Shown here in pieces: positions 1-7,501 of a stretch of DNA of 64,000 nt; the first letter of the stretch is position 1, and every line of letters begins with the position of its first letter. The notes beneath the pieces are model-generated. The model did no database searches. It was not told the origin of the DNA and saw nothing but the letters and a program-made list of their open reading frames with translations. The stretch comes from Haloactinospora alba (GTDB taxonomy: Bacteria; Actinomycetota; Actinomycetes; Streptosporangiales; Streptosporangiaceae): positions 2,961,501 through 3,025,500 of the forward strand of contig NZ_VFQC01000001.1 of the NCBI RefSeq assembly GCF_006717075.1. Direction: 5' to 3'. The translations under genes and the position numbers were made by a program.

Positions 1-48
1 CGCCGCACAGCGACGAGCGGGTGTAGGCCGGTCCCGGTGACCGACCGC

Positions 49-80
49 GCGCTTTCCGTGCCCCACAGCGCGGAAAGCGC
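49..80 (-). terminator. Hairpin terminator after the flavin reductase
   Basis: A 10-bp perfect inverted repeat (GCGCTTTCCG / CGGAAAGCGC) with a 12-nt loop lies 15 nt past the stop codon of the leftward reductase gene. There is no clear T tract, which is common for actinobacterial terminators. Confidence 0.6.
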
Positions 81-95
81 CCCACGAACCACCGT

Positions 96-614
96 TCAGG
101 CCTCCACTGACAACGCCCCGCGCAGCTCCGGAACGGCCGCCTCGGCCCACGCCTCGATCACCGGTTGCGGCTGCGCGAGCTCCTCCCCGGAGAAGACCAG
201 GCCCGGTTCGGCCACCCACGCCCCCAGCTCGGACAGCAGAACACGCACATCCTCCTCTGTGTTGCGTCCGTTGCGGGGGTCTGCCACCGAGACCATCGGC
301 ACCGCGACCGTCTGCCCCAGCCCCAGTTCCGGGAGCAGGTCCGCGAACGCCTTCAACAGGCCGGTGTAGCTGCCGTGGACCTGGGGTGACGCCACCAGCA
401 GGACGTCGCTGTCGCGGACGGTCTCCAACGCCGCCGCGACCTCCCGTCCGGTGTCGGTGGCGAGCAGAGCCGGTCCGAAGTCGGCGAGATCGACGCTCCG
501 GGACTCCGTGGACGTTCCCAGGCGGGCGGCGAGCGTGTCAGCGGCGCGCGCGGCGGCGCGTTGCAGGGGCGAACGCGGGCGCGGCGCGGCGGTGAGCACG
601 ACGAAACTGACCAA
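96..614 (-). CDS. NAD(P)H-dependent FMN reductase (SsuE-like)
   Basis: A 172-residue flavodoxin-like protein of the NADPH-dependent FMN reductase family. It should reduce free FMN for a partner monooxygenase in the cytoplasm. The N-terminal VVLTAAPRPRSPLQRAA loop is the phosphate-binding strand-loop-helix. VASPQVHGSYTGLLKAFAD is the conserved flavin-binding segment after the third strand. The longer frame opens at 689, but I prefer the TTG at 614: AGAGGG sits 4 nt upstream of it and the family normally begins directly with this first strand. A 28-codon leader peptide (702-788) and a pair of alternative hairpins precede it. That suggests sulfur-dependent control and a role in sulfonate-sulfur assimilation. 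The function is family knowledge; the sulfur link is inferred from the leader. Confidence 0.8.
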   Translation of the reverse strand: MVSFVVLTAAPRPRSPLQRAAARAADTLAARLGTSTESRSVDLADFGPALLATDTGREVAAALETVRDSDVLLVASPQVHGSYTGLLKAFADLLPELGLGQTVAVPMVSVADPRNGRNTEEDVRVLLSELGAWVAEPGLVFSGEELAQPQPVIEAWAEAAVPELRGALSVEA

Positions 615-633
615 AGTGCCCTCTTTCCGGTGG

Positions 634-696
634 ACGCGGCGGACGGCCGCCGCGTGTGTCGCTTCCTCGGGTGACGCGGTTCCCACCACGCGGCGG
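634..696 (-). promoter_or_regulatory. Possible attenuator between leader peptide and reductase
   Basis: On the minus strand the 9-mer CCGCCGCGT occurs twice (696-688 and 642-634). Its exact complement ACGCGGCGG lies between them (655-647). The central copy can pair with either flanking copy, so the two hairpins exclude each other. The first copy starts 6 nt past the leader stop codon, within the footprint of a ribosome at the end of the leader. The second ends 8 nt before the reductase ribosome-binding site. The geometry is visible in the sequence; the regulatory reading is inference. Confidence 0.5.
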
Positions 697-701
697 GAGG
701 G

Positions 702-788
702 TCACGAACGACACAGCGCGCTCGCCTGCTGCCTCAGATCGACGTGCAGGCGCTGGACGAGCAGCTCACCGACAGACACGCTCCCCAT
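702..788 (-). CDS. Putative leader peptide (28 aa, Cys near C-terminus)
   Basis: A 28-codon ORF whose C-terminal part reads RLHVDLRQQASALCRS. The LHVDL-x-x-Q-x-S-A-L-C-R pattern is a recurring actinobacterial leader-peptide type found upstream of sulfur and cysteine genes, with a single Cys codon (here TGT, codon 26) just before the stop. It is read in the same direction as the flavin reductase, whose start is 87 nt downstream. No strong Shine-Dalgarno is seen; GGGGC lies about 8 nt upstream of the ATG. The peptide itself probably has no function beyond being translated. Confidence 0.7.
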   Translation of the reverse strand: MGSVSVGELLVQRLHVDLRQQASALCRS

Positions 789-1148
789 ATTGAGCGCCCC
801 GGGCGCTGGCGTCAACGCCGCCGGGACCCCGCCCCGGCCGGACCGGCACGGCACCGGGAGGAAACCCCGACCGTGTGGCACGGAACACCGCACCACCGGA
901 GGAACGTTCCCACCGGCGTCACGCCCCCGCGCCACCGTGACACGGCCGCCTTCCTCCCACCGGCGACCACACGCCGACCGCGCGTCCGGTAACTTCAGTG
1001 ATGACCCGACGACACCGTTGCGAACCGGACGCGAACAGTCCCCGCCTGCCCCTCGCGGCACGCGGGTCCGCCGACACCCGGGCGAAAGGAGGAGGGCGCT
1101 TCCGCCCCCGGCACGCGCTGCTGCCGAGGCGCCACGCCCGCACCACTG
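789..1148. other. Intergenic region between leader peptide and nagA
   Basis: 360 nt without a supported gene. It should hold divergent promoters for the leader peptide (leftward) and nagA (rightward). AAAGGAGGAGGG at 1085-1096 looks like a ribosome-binding site but is more than 50 nt from the nagA ATG and has no plausible ORF after it. No tRNA or repeat is seen. Confidence 0.5.
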
Positions 1149-2294
1149 ATGACGACGTTGACGAACGCACGACTGGTCACACCCGACGGAGTCCGGAACG
1201 GCTGGCTGCGGGTCGCGGGCGACCGCATCACCGGGATGGGAACGGGAGAGACCCCCGGTGGGGAAGCGTCCACCGACGTCGGCGGCCGGTGGGTGCTTCC
1301 GGGCGGCGTGGACGTACACGTGCACGGCGGTGCGGGCGCCGCGTTCAGCGACGCGGACCCGCAGGCGGCGATGCGGATCGTGGAGCACAACCGCTCCCAC
1401 GGCGTCACCACCCTCCTCGGCGGCCTCGTCGCGGCCTCCCCGGCGGACACCCTGCGCCAGGTCGCGGCTCTGGCGGAACTGTGCGACACGGGCGATCTCG
1501 CCGGCATCTACCTGGAGGGCCCCTACATCGCGGCGAGCAAGTGCGGGGCCCACGACCCGGAGCTGCTCCGCGACCCCGACGTGGACGAGTTCTCCCAGAT
1601 CCTGAAGGCCGGGCGGGGACACGTCCGGATGATCACCGTCGCCCCGGAGCTCCCGGGCGCGCTGGAACTCGTCCGCGCCGCCACGGCGGAGGGCGTGGTC
1701 GCCGCCGTCGGCCACACCGAGGCCGACTACGAACAGACACGTGCCGCGTTCGACGCGGGCGCGACCATGGCCACCCACCTGTACAACGCGATGCGGCCGC
1801 TGCACCACCGCGAGCCCGGCCCGATCGCGGCGGCCCTCAACGATCCGCGGGTCACGGTGGAACTGATCAACGACGGGGTGCACGTCCACCCGGGCGCGGC
1901 CCGCCTGGTGTTCGACACCGCCGGGAGCGAACGCGTCGCCCTGGTCACCGACGCGATGGCCGCCACCGGGCTCGGCGACGGCGAGTACACCCTCGGGAAA
2001 CTGCGGGTCCTGGTGCGCGACGGCCAGGCGACCGTCGCCGAGACCGGTGCGATCGCCAGCAGTACCATCGTGCTGCCCGACGCGATCCGGCGCGCCGTCC
2101 ACACCCTGCCCGGGGAGGACGGTGTCGGTCTGGCGGCCGCGGCCCGTTCCGCCACCGCCACCCCGGCCCGCGCGCTCGGTCTGGAGAGGGTTGGCGAACT
2201 GGCCACGGGCAACCGCGCCGACCTCCTGCTGCTGGACCCGGAACTGAACGTCGCCGGGGTCATGTACGGGGGCGCCTGGACCCGTCCGCTGTAG
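1149..2294 (+). CDS. nagA: N-acetylglucosamine-6-phosphate deacetylase
   Basis: A 381-residue amidohydrolase that removes acetate from GlcNAc-6-phosphate, giving glucosamine-6-phosphate for glycolysis or wall-precursor recycling. The metal motif HVHGG is at residues 57-61. YLEGPYI and KCGAHDP follow near 120-135. GHTEADY (metal-binding His) is near 187, THLYNAM near 210, and LVTDAM with the catalytic Asp near 264. Length is typical for NagA. The start is the first ATG; there is no close Shine-Dalgarno and a TTG at 1158 is an alternative. No PTS or nagB gene lies beside it, so it is probably a separate transcription unit. Confidence 0.93.
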   Translation: MTTLTNARLVTPDGVRNGWLRVAGDRITGMGTGETPGGEASTDVGGRWVLPGGVDVHVHGGAGAAFSDADPQAAMRIVEHNRSHGVTTLLGGLVAASPADTLRQVAALAELCDTGDLAGIYLEGPYIAASKCGAHDPELLRDPDVDEFSQILKAGRGHVRMITVAPELPGALELVRAATAEGVVAAVGHTEADYEQTRAAFDAGATMATHLYNAMRPLHHREPGPIAAALNDPRVTVELINDGVHVHPGAARLVFDTAGSERVALVTDAMAATGLGDGEYTLGKLRVLVRDGQATVAETGAIASSTIVLPDAIRRAVHTLPGEDGVGLAAAARSATATPARALGLERVGELATGNRADLLLLDPELNVAGVMYGGAWTRPL

Positions 2295-2364
2295 CGCCCC
2301 GCACCCCCTGCCTCCCAGGGGGCCGGGGTCCATCCGCGTGCGGCTTTTTGGCATCCTCCCGATC

Positions 2365-3399
2365 ATGGACATCGACACGGCTCGCGAGCTCTGGGACCTC
2401 GACACCACGTGGCTCAACACGGCACAGGTCGGCGTGCCGCCGCGCCCCGCCCAAGCGGCGCTGGACGCGGCGCTGCACGACTGGCAGCGCGGCTCCCCCG
2501 ACCCCGCCGGGTGGAGCGCGACGGCGGAGGCCGCCCGGGCCCGCTTCGCCGAACTCACCGGTTCCGAGACCACGGACGTCGCCCAGGGCGCGAGCACCGC
2601 GCAGCTGCTGGGGACGGTCGCCTCCTCGGCGCCGGACGGCGCGCGGATCCTCGTTCCCGAGGAGGACTACGCCTCCACGGTCTTCCCCTGGATGGCACAG
2701 GCCACACGCGGGGTCGAGGTGCGTCCCGTCCCGCTCGAGGAACTCGCCGGGGCGATCGACGCGGACACGTGGCTGGTGGCGTTCAGCATCGTCCAGTCCG
2801 CCACCGGCGAGGTCGCCCCCTGCGGTGAGATCCTGCGTCGGGCCCGGCACCACGGCTGCCTGGTGGTCGGCGACGCCACCCAGGCACTGGGGTGGCTACC
2901 GGTGGACGCGACGGACTACGACGCGCTGGTGTGCTCGGCCTACAAGTGGCTGATGGCTCCGCGCGGCCTGGCCTACGGGTACTTCTCGCCGCGGATACGC
3001 CCGCTGCTACGGGCGGTGAACGCGGGCCCCGGCGCGGCGGCGGACCCGATGGCGTCGCTGTACACCAGCGACATGCGGCTGGCGCAGGCGGCGTCACGGT
3101 TCGACCTCTCGCCCAACTGGTTCGCCGGTGTGGTCGCCGCCGAGTCGATGCGCGTCCTGCTGGAGGTCGGCGTCGACCGCGTCCACGCGCACAACACCGC
3201 CGTCGCCAACCGGTTCCTGGAGGTCCTCGGTCTCACGCCCCGGGACTCCGCGATCGTCACCGTCGACGCGCCCGACGGCGCGCGGCGGCTGCAGGAGGCG
3301 GGTGTCGCCGCCAGCGAGCGCGGTGGCCGGACGAGGCTGGCGTTCCACCTGTACTCCACCACCGCCGACGCCGAGCGGGCGGCGAAAGCACTCGTGTAA
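2365..3399 (+). CDS. Class V aminotransferase (PLP enzyme)
   Basis: A 344-residue fold-type I PLP enzyme of the aminotransferase class V / cysteine desulfurase family. VVGDATQALGWLPV near residue 170 holds the Asp that contacts the pyridine nitrogen. SAYKWLMAPRG places the Schiff-base Lys near residue 194. The small-domain end is shorter than in NifS/IscS and there is no obvious catalytic-Cys loop, so an aminotransferase or an EgtE/isopenicillin-epimerase-like lyase is more likely than a desulfurase. The substrate is unknown. ATG 2365 is chosen over GTG 2338 because it opens directly with the usual N-terminal helix. It follows nagA after 70 nt on the same strand. Confidence 0.75.
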   Translation: MDIDTARELWDLDTTWLNTAQVGVPPRPAQAALDAALHDWQRGSPDPAGWSATAEAARARFAELTGSETTDVAQGASTAQLLGTVASSAPDGARILVPEEDYASTVFPWMAQATRGVEVRPVPLEELAGAIDADTWLVAFSIVQSATGEVAPCGEILRRARHHGCLVVGDATQALGWLPVDATDYDALVCSAYKWLMAPRGLAYGYFSPRIRPLLRAVNAGPGAAADPMASLYTSDMRLAQAASRFDLSPNWFAGVVAAESMRVLLEVGVDRVHAHNTAVANRFLEVLGLTPRDSAIVTVDAPDGARRLQEAGVAASERGGRTRLAFHLYSTTADAERAAKALV

Positions 3400-3478
3400 C
3401 GTTCTCTCCCCGCCCGGCGAGCGAGCTGGCGCGCGGGACGTTCCGACCGCCGGGGCGGGGGCGGACGCGGTGGCCGGG

Positions 3479-4234
3479 TCAGCCGGTCGCGAGTGTGCGC
3501 TCCAGCAGCGGCAGCAGACGGTCCCAGTGCCGTTGGAGACCGGAGGCGCTGAAGGCGGCCGTGTCGGACATGGTGAAACCGTGGACCGTGTCCGGGTAGA
3601 CCTCGGAGGCGTAGGCGACCCCGGCGGCGTCCAGGGCGCTGTGCAACCGCTGCACGCTCTCCGGGGGCATGGCGTCGTCCTCCTCCGGGAAGCCGAAGTA
3701 GCACTCGGCCGCCAGGTTCGGGGCGAGCAGGTGCGGACTGTCGGAGTCGCCAGTGGCCAGAGAGCCGGGGTGGAAAGCCGCGACGGCGGCCACCCGCTCG
3801 GGGTTGGCCGCCGCGGTCCGCACGGCCAGGATCCCCCCGAAGCAGTAGCCCACCACCCCGACCGGCCCGGGGCGCACCTCCGGTTGGGCGGCCAGGAAGT
3901 CCAGGTAGGCTCCGGCGTCACTGACCGCCTGCTCCGCGGTGAACTCCCGCAACAGGGGCATCACACGCCCGAAGAACGGCTCGCGGTTCTCGGCCACCGT
4001 CAGGTCCGGTATCTCGACCACCGGCGCGGCGCCGTGCCGGTGGAAGACGTTGGGGACGAGCACGTAGTAGCCGTGCGCGGCGAGCTGTTCCGCCATCCCG
4101 TACAGCACCGGCCGCAGCCCGATGACGTCCATGTACAGGAGTACCGCCGGGTGGCGCTCCCCGTCGTCCGGGAACGCCGCGAACGCGTCGGCCGTACCGC
4201 CGGGCGTCGGGATCTCGACCATCGTGGTGGGCAT
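3479..4234 (-). CDS. Dienelactone hydrolase family protein
   Basis: A 251-residue alpha/beta hydrolase of the dienelactone hydrolase family. The nucleophile elbow is GYCFGG, with Cys near residue 129 as in true dienelactone hydrolases. DTVHGF near residue 218 carries the catalytic His. HPAVLLYMDVIGLRP is the usual N-terminal strand and oxyanion region. The start ATG 4234 has GGAG about 10 nt upstream; the longer frame to 4936 runs through the opposite-strand flavoprotein gene and is rejected. The natural ester or lactone substrate cannot be told from sequence. It converges with the aminotransferase and diverges from the flavoprotein. Confidence 0.82.
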   Translation of the reverse strand: MPTTMVEIPTPGGTADAFAAFPDDGERHPAVLLYMDVIGLRPVLYGMAEQLAAHGYYVLVPNVFHRHGAAPVVEIPDLTVAENREPFFGRVMPLLREFTAEQAVSDAGAYLDFLAAQPEVRPGPVGVVGYCFGGILAVRTAAANPERVAAVAAFHPGSLATGDSDSPHLLAPNLAAECYFGFPEEDDAMPPESVQRLHSALDAAGVAYASEVYPDTVHGFTMSDTAAFSASGLQRHWDRLLPLLERTLATG

Positions 4235-4402
4235 ACAGGCTGTTCTCCAGGTATCGGCCGGGCGGGATCCGGCTCCGCGCCCGGTGTCCGTTTGTCGTCG
4301 GTCTCCGGCAACCGTAGTACCGGCTCCGGGTGGCCCTCCGCGCGACGCTCCCCGCACCGGACCGGAGGAGCCCCGCCCAAGGCCCGGGAGAACACCCGCA
4401 CA

Positions 4403-4918
4403 ATGGCACCCATGCACAACCCGACCCTGCACCTGGTCCTGTCCGGAGCCACCACCGCCGGGGAGAGCGCCGCCGACCTCGTCCGCATGCTCAGCGGCGA
4501 CGGCTGGTCGGTCACCGCCTTCTCCACCCCCATGGGTGAGCGTTTCCACGACCTCGCCGAGATCGCCGAGATCACCGGAACCGAGGCGGCCACCGAGTTC
4601 CGCACACCGGGCACCGGCCAACGCGTCCAACCGGCCGACCGCGTCGTGGCCTGTCCTCTCAGCTTCAACTCGACGAACAAGCTGGCGGCCGGTTTCGCCG
4701 ACACCATGGCGCTGGCGCTGCTGTGCGAGATGATCGGACTGGAGGTTCCCACCGTCGTCGTCCCGAAGGGAAACACCGCCCTGTACAACCATCCGGCCTT
4801 CCCGAGAAGCCTCGCCGTTCTGCGGTCGGTTCCCGCGACGACCGTGCTGCACGATCCCGACCGGGGCGTTCCGAGCTGGCGCGAGGTCGTTCGGGCGGCC
4901 CGAACAGCACCCACTTGA
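4403..4918 (+). CDS. Flavoprotein (HFCD-like family)
   Basis: A 171-residue protein resembling the homo-oligomeric flavin-containing Cys decarboxylase / phosphopantothenoylcysteine decarboxylase fold. LVLSGATTAGESAADLVRML is the first strand and phosphate loop. CPLSFNSTNKLAAGFAD is the helix at the flavin site, and TVVVPKGNTALYNHPAF is the conserved late segment. Stand-alone actinobacterial members have no assigned reaction. ATG 4403 follows GGGAG by 12 nt; ATG 4412 is possible. It is divergent from the dienelactone hydrolase and convergent with ssrA, sharing its terminator region. Confidence 0.65.
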   Translation: MAPMHNPTLHLVLSGATTAGESAADLVRMLSGDGWSVTAFSTPMGERFHDLAEIAEITGTEAATEFRTPGTGQRVQPADRVVACPLSFNSTNKLAAGFADTMALALLCEMIGLEVPTVVVPKGNTALYNHPAFPRSLAVLRSVPATTVLHDPDRGVPSWREVVRAARTAPT

Positions 4919-4956
4919 CGAGCAAGCGCGGGGCACCCGAACGGGTCCCGAACATG

Positions 4957-4999
4957 AAAAGGCCCCTGACCGCTAGGTTCCCTAGCTGGTCAGAGGCCT
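4957..4999 (-). terminator. Rho-independent terminator of ssrA
   Basis: A near-perfect 19-bp stem (minus strand AGGCCTCTGACCAGCTAGG with its complement) closed by a GAA loop and followed on the minus strand by TTTT. It lies directly after the tmRNA 3' end. In the other direction it could also stop transcripts of the flavoprotein gene ending at 4918. Confidence 0.9.
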
Positions 5000-5005
5000 G
5001 ATCTC

Positions 5006-5377
5006 TGGTGGAGGTGGCGGGAATCGAACCCGCGTCCTTCAGTGCCGGCCCAGGTCTTCTCCGGGCGCAGTCCGCTCAGCGTTCTGCTCGGCTCCAGCGT
5101 TCTCGCGGACAAGTCGCTGACGAGCCCAGCCACGTGAATGTCCCGAACGGACCCCGTGGCATGATCCGTACGGTAAGTCTCCTAACCGGTGCCGGACAGT
5201 GGGCCGGAGACGAGCCCACGCCGACAGAGATGCTATCGCCTAGGCGGCGAGAGCAACCTCAGTGCGCTTAGAGTTGGCACTTGTGTTTAGTGCGAATGCA
5301 GGATTTACGAGGTTACAAACGCAACCCTCGGCCCGCTTCACCTGGAACGACTACCGAAGTCGAAGCCAGTCACCCCC
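5006..5377 (-). ncRNA. ssrA: Transfer-messenger RNA (tmRNA)
   Basis: A 372-nt tmRNA that rescues stalled ribosomes together with SmpB (encoded at 9553-10017). The 3' end has the T-arm GGTTCGATTCC and the acceptor end CACCTCCACCA. The 5' end GGGGGTGACTGG pairs with it as a 7-bp acceptor stem that includes one G-U pair. The internal tag frame (5240-5278) encodes ANSKRTEVALAA and stop. A strong terminator follows. Upstream on the minus strand, GACAAT lies 6 nt before the predicted 5' end and may be the -10 box. Confidence 0.97.
5240..5278 (-). other. tmRNA proteolysis-tag reading frame
   Basis: The tag is A-N-S-K-R-T-E-V-A-L-A-A followed by TAG, with the resume codon GCC at 5278. The ALAA end is the degron recognised by ClpXP/ClpAP-type proteases in the tmRNA family. 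Confidence 0.93.
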
Positions 5378-5710
5378 TGTGCAATTGTCAATGGACCCGC
5401 GGCCCACGAGCAGGAACCGTGTTCCTGCACCTCTCACCGTATCGCGATAACAACCACAGCACCAAGTTCATTCCCGTCCGACGGGAGAACCGGTGCCGGT
5501 CCCCACGTAAAGAATCCCCCGCGGGCGCGGATTCAGAGCCATCAACGCTGCCCGCGAGGGCGGTCGGCAGGGTCAGGCCGACCTCGGAAAACAGGGCCTC
5601 CCCCGAGATGAGGTCCTGTCCTGTGACTGGTCTCCGCAACCCCCTTTACGGACCCAGTCATAGGGGAAGACGCGTGTAACGCCGCGCAGGGTTGAGCCGC
5701 CGCGGAAAAA
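5378..5710. other. Intergenic region between ssrA and the insertion element
   Basis: 333 nt without a supported gene. The left part holds the ssrA promoter and the palindrome at 5410-5428. The right part abuts the end of the IS200/IS605-type element at 5711. Short frames here lack ribosome-binding sites and codon bias. Confidence 0.5.
5410..5428. promoter_or_regulatory. Perfect palindrome upstream of ssrA promoter
   Basis: GCAGGAAC-CGT-GTTCCTGC has perfect 8-bp arms and lies 33 to 51 nt upstream of the mapped tmRNA 5' end, where an activator or repressor could act on the ssrA promoter. The spacing (GAAC-N3-GTTC) does not fit the actinobacterial LexA box (GAAC-N4-GTTC). Confidence 0.4.
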
Positions 5711-6996
5711 TTGACTTCCTCCCCACGGCTAAAGCCCAATGCCGGGGGATTCCCACCAGCGGGAGTGCTGGCTGGAGAGGTACTTCCTCGCGGGTTCCCT
5801 CGGGTTCCTGCTTCGCGGACCGCCTATCGGCGAGGTCTCCACAGGCTGGCACCGCATGCCCTGCGGCGCTAAGGATGTTCATGGCGGCGTTGACGTCGGC
5901 GTGGCAGGAGTGTCCGCACCGGGTGCACCGGAAACCCGCTTGGCTCTCGCGGGAGGCCGGGTCCGTGTGCTGGCACTGGTGGCACGTCTGGGACGTGTAG
6001 GCCGGGTTGACCTTGGTGACGGTGGTGCCCGTGTAGCGGGCGGCGTTGCGCAGCGCGGTTTCCAGCCGGTGCCACCCCTTGTCGAGGATGGCCCGATTCA
6101 GCCCCGCCTTCTGGCTCACCCGCGTGCCGGGTTTTTCGGTGGTGCCGCGCGCGGAGGCGGTCATGCCGCTGGTGTTCAGGTCCTCCAGCACGATGGTGCC
6201 GTGTTCGCGGGCGAGCCGGCTGGCTGTTTGGGCGCAGAAGTCGGCGCGCCGGTCCACCGCCCGGGTGGTGATGCGGTTCATCGCGGCGCGGGTCGTGATC
6301 CGGTTGGTCGAGTTCTTCTTCTGCCGGGCCAGTGTGCGCTGGAGCCGCAAGTACCGGGTCTTCTCGCCGGTGGTGGCGAACTGCCGGTCGTGGAACTCGC
6401 CGTGGCTGGTGGTGGCCGCCACTTTCACGCCCCGGTCGACGCCGACCGGGGCGCCCGGGTGCGACTCGGGGGGTGCGCTGGCCGTCTTCCACCAGCCACG
6501 ACACGAACCAGTGGCCGCCCTTGCGGGACACGGTCGCCGAGCGGATGGTGCCGCCGATGGGGCGGGACATGCGCAAAGCGACCCAGCCGAGCTTGGGCAG
6601 CTTGACCCGCCCCCGTTTGCGGTTCAACCGCTCCACGGCGACCTGCTTGGCGTCGGGGAACCGGAACGAGGGGTTCCACCGGTGCTTGGCCCGCCACCGC
6701 ACTTTGAAGGTGCCGTGTGTGCGGCAGGCGGCGTCCAGGTCCTTCAGTGTCTGCTGGAGGATGTGCGACGGCGCTGCCTTCAACCACGTCTCTTCGGTCT
6801 TGGCCTCGGCCAACTCGCGGGCCTGGAGGTGGTATCCGCAGAACTCCCCGCCGCGGCCCCGGGTGTAGCGGTCGACGTAGACGCGGCGCTGGTCCAGGGC
6901 GGTGTTCCACACCGCCCGGCAGATATCACCGAACTCCTGGCACGCGGCTTCCTGTTCGGTGGTGAGTTCAAGCCGGTACCTGCGCCCCGACAGCAT
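5658..6996 (-). pseudogene. tnpB: TnpB RNA-guided nuclease, frameshifted
   Basis: The N-terminal part runs from ATG 6996 (RBS GGGAGG) to about 6473. The C-terminal part runs from about 6467 to 5658 in another frame. The break is in a run of six C (minus strand; + strand 6468-6473); five C would restore a continuous frame through TPESHPGAPVGVDRGVK. That frame regains the RuvC-I Asp (VGVDRG), Glu (VLEDLN), the zinc ribbon (CHQC...CTRC) and the last Asp (HADVNAAMN). The nuclease site is therefore intact except for the frameshift. The reading frame continues past GIPRH through the right end into flanking DNA, so the native stop also seems lost. A sequencing error at the homopolymer cannot be excluded. 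Confidence 0.85.
5721..5748 (-). repeat. Right-end subterminal hairpin of the IS element
   Basis: CCCC-A-CGGC and GCCG-GGGG (plus strand) form an imperfect hairpin just inside the TCAA end. Compared with the left-end hairpin, the loop carries about 7 extra nt (ATTGGGC on the minus strand). The 3' end of a TnpB guide (omega) RNA would fall here. Confidence 0.65.
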
Positions 6997-7011
6997 GGAA
7001 CACCTCCCTTC

Positions 7012-7375
7012 TCAGCGGTTCTTCTGGTTCTCGACGTAGGCGCGGATCTGCTCCAACAGCGCACCACCCACGGTGGCCACGACGTAGGAGTTGGTCCACA
7101 AGGTCGGCAACCGCGACTTCAGCGCGGGGAACTCCTCCCGCAACGCCCGGGAGGCGCCCCTTGATGGCCTTGACCAGCCGGTGCACCCCGAACTGGGGAT
7201 CGACCTCCATCTCCACCAGCCACGCTTCCTTGTCGGAGACGACCTCGGCCGCGATCTCCGTCAGGTGTGTCTCGACACGCCCGTCGAGGACGCGGCACCG
7301 GTACTTGGCACACCACACCACGTGGAAGGCGCACTGGAAGGTGGCATTGCTGGTGGAGCGCAGGGTCGCGAACAC
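7012..7375 (-). pseudogene. tnpA: TnpA Y1 transposase remnant lacking the HUH motif
   Basis: This matches IS200-type TnpA: CAFHVVWCAKYRCRVLDGR at the N-terminus and, after a frameshift, LPTLWTNSYVVATVGGA and YVENQKNR at the C-terminus. The frame breaks in AAGGGGCGCC (about 7155); removing one G gives KGASRALREEF and an open frame to TGA at 7012-7014. The family segment with the two catalytic His (pattern PDHVHLLV) is missing: LVEMEV runs straight into DPQFGVHRLVKAIKG. Loss of about 12 codons between repeated GAGGTC-type sequences would explain it. GTG 7375 is the likely start. The stop lies 15 nt upstream of the tnpB ATG. Confidence 0.82.
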
Positions 7376-7433
7376 ACAAACACTACACAGCGGACAATTT
7401 TATATCGCAAACGTGTTCGAGGGAAACGGCTAA

Positions 7434-7453
7434 CCCCACGGCTGAAGCCGGGG
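7434..7453 (-). repeat. Left-end subterminal hairpin of the IS element
   Basis: On the plus strand CCCCACGGCTGAAGCCGGGG folds into a hairpin with one mismatch. It shares its arms with the right-end hairpin, as expected for the structures recognised by IS200/IS605 TnpA. Confidence 0.65.
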
Positions 7454-7501
7454 ATCTGCGCCGCTAGAAAACACTGATCAGCGGCGGCTCCGGACCGGGT
7501 C

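Larger units (their letters stand above)
5711..7470 (-). mobile_element. Decayed IS200/IS605-family element (tnpA + tnpB)
   Basis: The element carries tnpA and tnpB in tandem on the minus strand. The right end at 5711 reads GAGGAAGTCAA on the minus strand, matching the TCAA-type cleavage site of IS608-like elements. A subterminal hairpin (5721-5748) resembles the left-end hairpin (7434-7453). The left tip is not sharply defined and is placed at roughly 7455-7480. There are no terminal inverted repeats or target duplications, as expected for this family. Both genes carry single-base homopolymer frameshifts, and tnpA also lacks its HUH motif, so the copy should be immobile on its own. Confidence 0.8.

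Noticed and set aside
702-2597. 631-codon minus-strand frame across nagA
   Set aside because: It overlaps nagA, which is certain. Only the last 28 codons (702-788) look real, as a leader peptide.
5006-5060. A tRNA-like 3' end (GGTTCGATTCC with CCA)
   Set aside because: It is the tRNA-like half of tmRNA; the 5' partner strand is at 5377 and no anticodon arm is present. No other tRNA was found in the window.
5410-5428. LexA (SOS) box upstream of ssrA
   Set aside because: The spacer between GAAC and GTTC is 3 nt; the actinobacterial LexA consensus needs 4.
5388-5739. Short frames between ssrA and the insertion element
   Set aside because: No ribosome-binding site, no codon bias, no conserved motif; the sequence is explained as promoter region and IS flank.
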